Shown here piece by piece: positions 34,083 to 39,991 of a stretch of DNA of 39,991 nt (within the stretch, counting starts at the first letter, position 1; each line of letters begins with the position of its first letter). The translations under genes and the position numbers were made by a program. Below the pieces are notes generated by a model. That model was not told where the DNA came from. It saw only the letters and a list, made by a program, of their open reading frames with translations, and searched no databases. The stretch spans positions 1 to 39,991 of the forward strand of contig PLXR01000006.1 of NCBI GenBank assembly GCA_003151495.1, given 5' to 3'. This stretch comes from Opitutaceae bacterium (GTDB taxonomy: Bacteria > Verrucomicrobiota > Verrucomicrobiia > Opitutales > Opitutaceae).

Positions 34083-35003
34083 ATGAAGAAGCTCGTCCCC
34101 CTCGCCCTCCTGCTCTCGCTCGTCCTGCCCCCGACGGCGCGCGCCGACGGATCACCCTCGGACGCCGCCAAGGGCGGCCTCCGCTTCAGCATCATGGTCA
34201 CCAAGTTCGAGAACCACGCGGGCTACAACGGCGGCCAGTTCAACCTCTCCGACACCTGGGGCGAGATGCTGACCGACTCCCTCCAGCAGACCGGGAAGTT
34301 CATCGTGCTGGGCGAGCAGGACATGCGCGACGCAGCGATGAAGGAGCAGGACTTCGCGGCGAGCGGGCGGACCGCGGGCGGCGACAAGACCCCGGTCAAG
34401 GGCAACATGACCCCCGCGCAACTGATGGTCAAAGGGGTGATCACGAACTTCCAGACGACCTCGGGGCAGAACGGCGGGGTCGCCTTCGGGGGCATAAGGC
34501 TCGGCGGCGGCGGCGAGACCGCCGAGATCAACGCGGAAATCTATGTCGTCGACTCGACGACGGGCCAGGTCGTGGCCTCGAAGAAGGTGCTCGGGTCGGT
34601 GAAGAGCGGCGGGCTCACGGTCGGGTTCACCAACCGGAACTTCAGCGGCGACATGGGCGGCTTCAAGAAGACCAATGTCGGCACCGCCATGGAGCACGCG
34701 ATCGATGACGGCGTGGCCTTCATCGCGGCCCAGATCCCGAGCCTTCACTGGAGCGGCAACGTGATCCTCGTCAAGGGCACCCAGGTCTACATCAACCGGG
34801 GCTCGCGGGAGGGCGTCGAGTCGGGCCAGACCTTCAAGGTCGGGAGCTCCGAGATCCTCCGGGACCCCGCCACCGGGGAGACGCTCGACGTCGCCTTCAC
34901 CGAGAAGGGCCAGATCAAGGTCGCGAGCGTGAAGGAGAAGATATCGATCTGCACGATCGTCTCGGGCGACGGCATGGCCCCCGGGATGTCGGTCATGCCC
35001 TGA
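34083..35003 (+). CDS. CsgG-family secreted protein
   Basis: The 306-residue protein has a signal peptide (MKKLVPLALLLSLVLPPTARA). The first domain reads 'RFSIMVTKFENHAGYNG', 'WGEMLTDSLQQTGKFIVLGE', 'AQLMVKGVITNFQ', 'AEINAEIYVVDSTTGQVVAS'. This is the CsgG/LpoB-like alpha-beta fold found in curli export pores and related periplasmic proteins. There is no lipobox Cys at the cleavage site, so it is not a CsgG lipoprotein. The C-terminal 80 residues ('GNVILVKGTQVYINRGSREG', 'EGVESGQTFKVG') look like an added beta domain. No csgA/csgB/csgE/csgF genes are nearby, so curli export is unlikely. It converges with hflX, overlapping by 11 bases. Confidence 0.78.
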   Translation: MKKLVPLALLLSLVLPPTARADGSPSDAAKGGLRFSIMVTKFENHAGYNGGQFNLSDTWGEMLTDSLQQTGKFIVLGEQDMRDAAMKEQDFAASGRTAGGDKTPVKGNMTPAQLMVKGVITNFQTTSGQNGGVAFGGIRLGGGGETAEINAEIYVVDSTTGQVVASKKVLGSVKSGGLTVGFTNRNFSGDMGGFKKTNVGTAMEHAIDDGVAFIAAQIPSLHWSGNVILVKGTQVYINRGSREGVESGQTFKVGSSEILRDPATGETLDVAFTEKGQIKVASVKEKISICTIVSGDGMAPGMSVMP

Positions 35004-36294
35004 CCTTGCGCCGGGCCCTCGGGGCCCGGACGACAAAGGGCTCGAGGAGACCCGCCTGGGACGCGGGGAAGCGCCCCGTGACGCGGACCCCTTCCTCGCG
35101 GTGCTCCTGCTCCTGGACGTGGCCCAGGGCGTGGAGCTTCGCAACCAGGTCGTAGCGGCTGTGCGGGATGAGGAGTTCGACCGTGCCGAAGCTGCCGGCG
35201 ATCATCTCGCGGCAGCGCTCGACCAGGGCATCGATCCCCTTTCCCGTGCGCGCACTCACGAAGAGCGCGTCCGGGACCGCCTGCCGCGCCGTGCGGACCT
35301 CGACCGCGTCGGCAAGGTCCACCTTGTTGAACACGTTGACGACCGGCTTGTCGCCGGCCCCCAGCTCGGCCATGACGGCGAGCGTCGTCGCCCGGTGCTT
35401 CTCGAAGTGGGGGCTTGTCAGGTCGACGACGTGGATCAGGAAGTCGGCGACGAGGACCTCCTCGAGCGTGGCCTTGAACGCCTCGACCAGCCCGTGCGGA
35501 AGCCGGCGGATGAAGCCCACCGTGTCGGTGAGGAGGAGCTTCTGGTTGCCCGGGAGGACCAGCTGTCGGGTGGTCGGGTCGAGGGTGGCGAAGAGCTTGT
35601 CCTCGGCGAGCACGGTCGACCCCGTGAGCCGGTTCAGGAGCGAGGACTTCCCGGCGTTCGTGTAGCCGACGATGGAGGCGGTCGGCAGCGGGACGCGCAC
35701 TCGGCGCGTCCGCTGGACCCCGCGCTGGCGCACGACCTGGGCGATCTCCTCCTTCAGGTGGGCGATCCGGTTGCGGACGACGCGGCGGTCCTGCTCGAGC
35801 TGGGTCTCGCCCTCGCCGCCCATCGCCCCCTTGCCGCGCTGCCGGGAGAGGTGGGTCCAGGCCCGGGTGAGCCTCGGCAGGGAGTACTCCATCCGGGCCA
35901 GGGCCACCTGGAGGACGGCCTCCCGCGTGTGGGCCCTGTCGGCGAACACCTCGAGGATGACCTCCTGGCGGTCGATGACGGCCATCCCCGCGAGCTCCTC
36001 CCAGTTGCGCTGCTGGGCGGGGGAGAGGGCCGAGTCGAAGACGATCACGTCGGCCCCGTCCTCCTTTGCCATCTGCGCCAGCTCCTCGGACTTGCCCTTG
36101 CCGAGGAAGAGGGCGGGTGACGGGGCCCTCAGGCGCACGGAGACCGACCGTACGATCGAGAGCGAGAGGTTCTCGACCAGCTCTGTCAGCTCGGCCAGCA
36201 GCTCATCCCCCTCCCCGTCGGGCATCTCGGGCGTCTGGACGCCGATCAGGAATGCGCGCTGGGCCTTGGGCTGTGCGGGGAGGAAGTCGGCCAT
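34993..36294 (-). CDS. hflX: GTPase HflX
   Basis: The 433-residue product has the HflX N-terminal domain ('LFLGKGKSEELA', 'VIVFDSALSPAQQRNWEE', 'VIDRQEVILEVFADRAHTRE'), the Gly-rich linker 'GGEGETQLEQDRR', and the G domain. G1 is GYTNAGKSS, G3 is DTVGF, G4 is NKVD, and 'SARTGKG' is G5. HflX binds 50S or 70S ribosomes and splits stalled ribosomes during heat or other stress. The ATG at 36294 begins the conserved region; the frame is open upstream to 36684 only through the neighbouring regulator gene. It is divergent from the response regulator, with 84 bases between starts. Confidence 0.93.
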   Translation of the reverse strand: MADFLPAQPKAQRAFLIGVQTPEMPDGEGDELLAELTELVENLSLSIVRSVSVRLRAPSPALFLGKGKSEELAQMAKEDGADVIVFDSALSPAQQRNWEELAGMAVIDRQEVILEVFADRAHTREAVLQVALARMEYSLPRLTRAWTHLSRQRGKGAMGGEGETQLEQDRRVVRNRIAHLKEEIAQVVRQRGVQRTRRVRVPLPTASIVGYTNAGKSSLLNRLTGSTVLAEDKLFATLDPTTRQLVLPGNQKLLLTDTVGFIRRLPHGLVEAFKATLEEVLVADFLIHVVDLTSPHFEKHRATTLAVMAELGAGDKPVVNVFNKVDLADAVEVRTARQAVPDALFVSARTGKGIDALVERCREMIAGSFGTVELLIPHSRYDLVAKLHALGHVQEQEHREEGVRVTGRFPASQAGLLEPFVVRAPRARRKVRA

Positions 36295-36378
36295 ATCGTG
36301 GGAGGATGGGATTTTTGGCGCATGGGCTTGCCCACGGGCACCGCCCAAGCTACCCTCGATGAGAATTTTGGCAACCCA

Positions 36379-36756
36379 ATGCCCAACTGCTCCATCCTTG
36401 TGGTAGACGATGAACCCGGAATCCGGGAGCTCCTCAGCATGATGCTCGAGGCGGCGGGGCACACGGTCATCACGGCCGAGGACGGCGTCCAGGCGCCGAA
36501 GCTCCTCGCGGCGAACACGGTCCAGGTCATCATCACCGACCTGCTCATGCCCGAGCGCGACGGCCTCGAGTTCATCACCGAGGTCCGAAAGAAGTTTCCC
36601 GGCGTGAAGATCATCGCGATGTCCGGGGGCGGGCACATCGCCCGGGACTCGTACCTGAGGATCGCCAAGAACTTCGGGGCGCACTTCCTGCTCGAAAAGC
36701 CGTTCAGCCAGGCGGGCGTCCTCGGTGCGATCGAGGCGGTCCTGAAGCTTCCCTAG
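36379..36756 (+). CDS. Single-domain response regulator (CheY-like)
   Basis: The 125-residue product is a lone receiver domain. The acidic pocket is Asp10-Asp11 ('ILVVDDEPGI'), the phospho-acceptor is Asp54 in 'VIITDLLMPERDG', the switch residue is Ser82 ('AMSGGG'), and the conserved Lys is Lys107 ('LLEKPFS'). No output domain follows, so it works by protein contact, as CheY or Spo0F-type relay proteins do. No histidine kinase or chemotaxis gene is in the window. A longer open frame starts at 36298, but the ATG at 36379 begins directly before the first strand. Confidence 0.92.
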   Translation: MPNCSILVVDDEPGIRELLSMMLEAAGHTVITAEDGVQAPKLLAANTVQVIITDLLMPERDGLEFITEVRKKFPGVKIIAMSGGGHIARDSYLRIAKNFGAHFLLEKPFSQAGVLGAIEAVLKLP

Positions 36757-36768
36757 GAAAGTCCGGGG

Positions 36769-37833
36769 CTAGTCGAGGAACGCGACGCAGACCGGCATCG
36801 AGACCTCGATCGCGCCCGGCGCCCGGGTGAGGCGCCCCGTGGCCGGGTCGACCCTGAAGGAGCACAGCGTTCCGGAGTCCTGGTGGGCGCAAACGAGCCA
36901 GCCCCCGTCGGGCGAGAGCGTGAAGGCCCTGGGTCCCTTCCCTCCGCAGGGGACCGTCTCCACCGGCGACAGGGTCCCGGTCGGCCCGTGGACCGCGAAA
37001 AGCGAGAGCGTGTCGGGGCCGCGGCATGAGCCGTAGACCCACCTTCCACCCGGGTGCACGCGCACCTCGGCCGCCGTCGCGTCCCCCCTGTAGCCTTGCG
37101 GCAGGAGCGAAACGGCCTGGAGCCGCACGAGGCCCCCGTTCGGGGGCAGGTACTCGTAGGCGACGATCGTGTTGTCGAGCTCGTTGATGGCGTAGGCGTG
37201 CCTGCCGCCCGTCCCGAAGGCGAAGTGCCGGGGGCCCGCCCCCGGCGCCGACTCGACATACGGGGGATCCCCCGGCTGGAGCGACACCGACCCCGGGTCC
37301 ACCCGGTAGCTGTAGATCCGGTCGAGCCCAAGGTCGCACACGATCGCAAACCGGGCGTCGGGCGAGAACGTGGCCGAGTGCACGTGGGTCTGGGTCTGGC
37401 GGCTCGGGTGGGGGCCCCTCCCGGAATGCCCCACGACGCGGGGAGTCCCGAGGGTCCCGTCGCCCTTGAGAGGTATCGCGGCCGCGAGGCCCAGGTGGTA
37501 GTTCGCAGCGAGGGCGATCCGGCCCGTGGGGTCGACAGAGATGTGGCACGGCGTCGGGCCCGCGCCCGGGCCATGCTGCTGGACCGGGGAGAGGGCCCCG
37601 GTGGCCGGGTCGACCCCGAAGGAGGACGCCCAGGCGTCCCCGGCGCACACGGCGTAGAGGAAGCGGCGGTCGGGCGAGAGCGCGATGAAGGTGGGGTTGG
37701 GGGCCTCCGCCGCCAGTACCGGGGCGCCGAGCGCCCCGGAGGCCCGGTCCAGCGCCGTCGAATAGATCCCGCGGCTGGCCGCCTTCGTGTAGGTTCCGAT
37801 GAGGATCCGGTGGCGGCCCGTGTCTGCTCCCAT
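36769..37833 (-). CDS. Lactonase family beta-propeller (6-phosphogluconolactonase type)
   Basis: The 354-residue seven-bladed propeller has the family's features: 'ILIGTYTKAASRGIYS' at the start, 'GPTPCHISVDPTGRIALAANY', 'THVHSATFSPDARFAIVCDL', 'GPRHFAFGTGGRHAYAINEL', and 'PRAFTLSPDGGWLVCAHQDS'. Some members hydrolyse 6-phosphogluconolactone; others act on different lactones. No signal peptide is present with the ATG at 37833, which is preferred over an open frame extending to 38409 through the MFS gene. It lies 53 bases downstream of the sugar-type MFS transporter gene on the same strand, consistent with sugar-acid metabolism. Confidence 0.87.
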   Translation of the reverse strand: MGADTGRHRILIGTYTKAASRGIYSTALDRASGALGAPVLAAEAPNPTFIALSPDRRFLYAVCAGDAWASSFGVDPATGALSPVQQHGPGAGPTPCHISVDPTGRIALAANYHLGLAAAIPLKGDGTLGTPRVVGHSGRGPHPSRQTQTHVHSATFSPDARFAIVCDLGLDRIYSYRVDPGSVSLQPGDPPYVESAPGAGPRHFAFGTGGRHAYAINELDNTIVAYEYLPPNGGLVRLQAVSLLPQGYRGDATAAEVRVHPGGRWVYGSCRGPDTLSLFAVHGPTGTLSPVETVPCGGKGPRAFTLSPDGGWLVCAHQDSGTLCSFRVDPATGRLTRAPGAIEVSMPVCVAFLD

Positions 37834-37886
37834 GGGTCTAGAGAAGGCGGCTGGGCCGGGAAGACAAGCCGCGAGGAGGGGCGCCC

Positions 37887-39146
37887 CTAGGATGCGTCGG
37901 CGGGAAGCCTCATGGCCCAGAGCGCCGCCGCCAGGATCAGCGCGCTCGCGCACAGAAGCGCCGTCCGGTAGTCCCCGACCGGGGCCAGCCACCCGAAGAC
38001 GAGCGAGGCCGCCGCGGCCGCGAGGCGCCCGATGTTGTAGCAGAAGCCAGCCCCCGTCGTCCTCAGGAGTGTCGGGAAGAGCGGGGGAAGGTACATCGTG
38101 AAGAGGCCGAAGACCCCGGAGAAGAACCCCACGAGCGGCATCCAGAACCAGGCCATCTCGCCGAAGCCCCGGGGCACCGCGAACCCGCCCGCCATCGCCC
38201 CGAACATGCCGGCGAAGAAGACCGCGATCGCCCTCCGGTTGCCGACCCGTCCCGCGAGCCAGCCCGCGGCGAAGTTCCCCGCGATGGCGACCGCGTTGAG
38301 CCAGAAGAACGCGATCGAGATGGACCGGGTCTCCTGGCCGTGGGCGGAGCCCGAGAGCTCGAGGAGCCTGCGCAGGTGCTGCGGGTGCCAGAACTGGAAG
38401 AGCCACCACCCGGACAGGCTGAGCGCGCAGACGGCGCTCGTGTGGAGGGTCACGGGGGCGACCTCGCCCCGGAAGAGATCGCGCAGCCCGGGCCTCCTAG
38501 CGGACTGCGACTCGGCGCGGGTCCATGCCTCCGACTCGGGCACCTGCGCGCGGATCCAGAAGACCATGAGCGCAGGGGCGACCCCGATCAGGAACACCCA
38601 CCGCTCGCCCGGGGGGTGGGGCAGGAACGAGAGGAGCGCCACGAGGCCGGCCGCCACCAGGATCCCGAGGTTGACCGCGGTCTGGAGGACGGCAGAGAGC
38701 CACGGCCGCCAGTCCCGGGGCCAGGTCTCGGCCAGCAGCGCCGCGCCGACCGCCCACTCCCCGCCGATCCCGAGCGCGGCGAGGAACCGGAATATCATGA
38801 GCTGCCACCAGGTCTGCGCCGCGGCGCAGAGCCCCGTGCACAGGGCGTAGGTGAGGATCGTGAAGGAGAGCGCCCGGCTCCTGCCGATGCGGTCCCCGAG
38901 GCGGCCGAAGAAAGCGCCGCCCAGGGCCCAGCCCACGAGGAAGGCCGCCTGGATGTAGGCGCTCTTCTCCTTGACCGCCGGGTCGGCGCCGCCGGCGGCG
39001 CCCAGCAGGTGGATGACGAGCGGGGCGGCGACGAGCGTGTAGAGGTGCAGCTCCAGGCCGTCAAAGAGCCACCCGAGCCACGCGGCGGCCCCCGACTTCC
39101 ACTGGCGCGCGGAGAGACCGCCAAGACTTTCGGGCCGGGCGGTCAC
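37887..39146 (-). CDS. MFS transporter (sugar or organic-acid symporter type)
   Basis: The 419-residue product has 12 predicted helices. The N-terminal half starts 'WLGWLFDGLELHLYT', whose Asp in helix 1 is typical of the aromatic acid/sialic acid H+ symporter groups. It shows MFS motif A as 'GRLGDRIGRSRAL' and 'FLAALGIGGEWAVGAALLAE' for helices 4-5. The second half carries 'GRVGNRRAIAVF', the motif A copy, and 'YLPPLFPTLLRTTGAGFCYN'. The substrate cannot be fixed. The start is GTG at 39146, 18 bases after the stop of the pyruvate phosphate dikinase gene, so it may be the second gene of that operon, followed by the lactonase. Confidence 0.88.
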   Translation of the reverse strand: MTARPESLGGLSARQWKSGAAAWLGWLFDGLELHLYTLVAAPLVIHLLGAAGGADPAVKEKSAYIQAAFLVGWALGGAFFGRLGDRIGRSRALSFTILTYALCTGLCAAAQTWWQLMIFRFLAALGIGGEWAVGAALLAETWPRDWRPWLSAVLQTAVNLGILVAAGLVALLSFLPHPPGERWVFLIGVAPALMVFWIRAQVPESEAWTRAESQSARRPGLRDLFRGEVAPVTLHTSAVCALSLSGWWLFQFWHPQHLRRLLELSGSAHGQETRSISIAFFWLNAVAIAGNFAAGWLAGRVGNRRAIAVFFAGMFGAMAGGFAVPRGFGEMAWFWMPLVGFFSGVFGLFTMYLPPLFPTLLRTTGAGFCYNIGRLAAAAASLVFGWLAPVGDYRTALLCASALILAAALWAMRLPADAS

Positions 39147-39164
39147 TCCTTGCGGAAGGGAGGG

Positions 39165-39991
39165 CTACTTCTTTGCCTGGAGGTCGGCCACGGCGGCCTG
39201 CGCTGCGGCGAGCCGCGCGACCGGGACCCGGTACGGGCTGCAGGACACGTAGGAGAGCCCGAGCCTGTGGCAGAACTTGACCGAGTCGGGGTCGCCGCCG
39301 TGCTCGCCGCAGATGCCGAGCTTGATCCCGGGGCGGGTCTTCCTGCCCTTCTCGATCGCGATCCGCATCAGCTGGCCGACTCCCGACTGGTCGATCGAGG
39401 CGAACGGGTTCTTCTTGAAGATCTCGGCCTCCTGGTAGGCGCCGAGGAAGGAACCCGAGTCGTCGCGCGACATGCCGAGGCAGGTCTGCGTCAGGTCGTT
39501 CGTCCCAAAGCTGAAGAACTCGGCCGTCTCGGCCACCTCGTCGGCCGTGAGGGCGCCGCGCGGGATCTCGATCATGGTGCCGACCGAGTAGGCGATCTTC
39601 ACCCTGCGCTCGGCCTGGACGGCCTTGGCGACCTCGTGGACGACGGCGACCTGGAGGTCCAGCTCGCGCTTGAACCCGACGAGCGGGATCATGACCTCGG
39701 GCTTCGCCTTGAACCCCCCCTTGTTGGCATCGGCGGCCGCCTCGAAGACGGCGCGGGCCTGCATGGCGGTGATCTCCGGGTACTTGATACCGAGGCGGCA
39801 GCCGCGGAACCCGAGCATCGGGTTGAACTCATGGAGCTCGTGGACCCGGTTCGTGATCTTCTCGACGGGGATGCCGAGCTTCTTTGCAAGGTCCTGCTGA
39901 GACTCGAAGGAGTTCGGGAGGAACTCGTGGAGCGGCGGGTCGAGGAAGCGGATCGTGGCCGGGAGGCCCTTCAGCGCCTTGAAGATGCCGA
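39165..39991 (-). CDS. ppdK: Pyruvate, phosphate dikinase, C-terminal part (partial)
   Basis: The frame runs off the right edge, leaving the last about 275 residues. They form the PEP/pyruvate-binding TIM barrel: '[11 protein letters not shown]', '[11 protein letters not shown]', 'EVMIPLVGF', '[20 protein letters not shown]', '[11 protein letters not shown]', then '[10 protein letters not shown]' and the catalytic Cys in '[19 protein letters not shown]'. PPDK interconverts pyruvate, ATP and Pi with PEP, AMP and PPi. The 'GEHGGDP...SCSPYRVP' ending separates it from PEP synthase and enzyme I. The nucleotide-binding and phospho-His domains lie outside the window. Confidence 0.95.
   Translation of the reverse strand, partial: GIFKALKGLPATIRFLDPPLHEFLPNSFESQQDLAKKLGIPVEKITNRVHELHEFNPMLGFRGCRLGIKYPEITAMQARAVFEAAADANKGGFKAKPEVMIPLVGFKRELDLQVAVVHEVAKAVQAERRVKIAYSVGTMIEIPRGALTADEVAETAEFFSFGTNDLTQTCLGMSRDDSGSFLGAYQEAEIFKKNPFASIDQSGVGQLMRIAIEKGRKTRPGIKLGICGEHGGDPDSVKFCHRLGLSYVSCSPYRVPVARLAAAQAAVADLQAKK

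Noticed and set aside
34083..35003. Curli export pore CsgG.
   Set aside because: There is no lipobox, no other csg genes are nearby, and an extra C-terminal domain is present. Only the family-level name is supported.

Overview
The window is GC-rich chromosomal DNA from a Gram-negative bacterium, most likely a Verrucomicrobiota member of Opitutales/Opitutaceae type. That assignment is an inference. It rests on the C-terminal surface domains of the 12.6-15.5 kb protein, the sigma factor plus TPR-kinase pair, the secreted GH27 enzyme, and the partial GMC oxidoreductase next to a gluconate-dehydrogenase-subunit-3-like protein. I could not run any search.

Layout. 0-5.3 kb is mostly housekeeping: the end of a GMC oxidoreductase and its small partner, a ribosome hibernation factor, a short-chain dehydrogenase coupled to an RluA-type pseudouridine synthase, an M14 peptidase, gltX, and tRNA-Arg(CCG). 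From 5.37 to 17.52 kb every gene lies on the minus strand and the DNA is island-like. The 23-base 3' end of the tRNA recurs exactly at 6.4 kb, and more decayed tRNA-end-like copies occur at 12.6 and 17.7 kb. The segments between these copies hold (1) a PIN-toxin/antitoxin pair and a dead gene fragment, (2) an MBOAT/SGNH acyl-transfer operon plus an Ig/beta-propeller surface protein, and (3) a BNR-repeat surface protein and two secreted alpha/beta hydrolases. No integrase is visible.

18.0-24.2 kb is one giant gene. It encodes a secreted protein of seven repeated modules, built from YadA-head-like repeats and collagen-like tracts, ending in a peptidase-S74 intramolecular chaperone. 24.3-28.5 kb carries a kinase-associated ECF sigma factor, a small membrane protein, a TPR receptor-type Ser/Thr kinase and a small unknown protein. 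28.7-40 kb is ordinary chromosome: carboxypeptidase Taq, alpha-galactosidase, a coupled unknown membrane protein, a CsgG-like protein, HflX, a CheY-like regulator, a lactonase, an MFS transporter and the C-terminal part of pyruvate phosphate dikinase.

The most interesting item is a 54-codon gene at 6420-6584. It follows the MBOAT and SGNH genes with ATGA overlaps. It encodes one membrane helix and ends in Phe-Ile-Tyr-Val-Ala-Phe, which resembles the C-terminal tyrosine acyl-shuttle motif of DltX. The MBOAT here lacks such a tail, so this looks like a three-part, Dlt-style envelope acylation machine in a Gram-negative background, sitting inside a tRNA-associated island.
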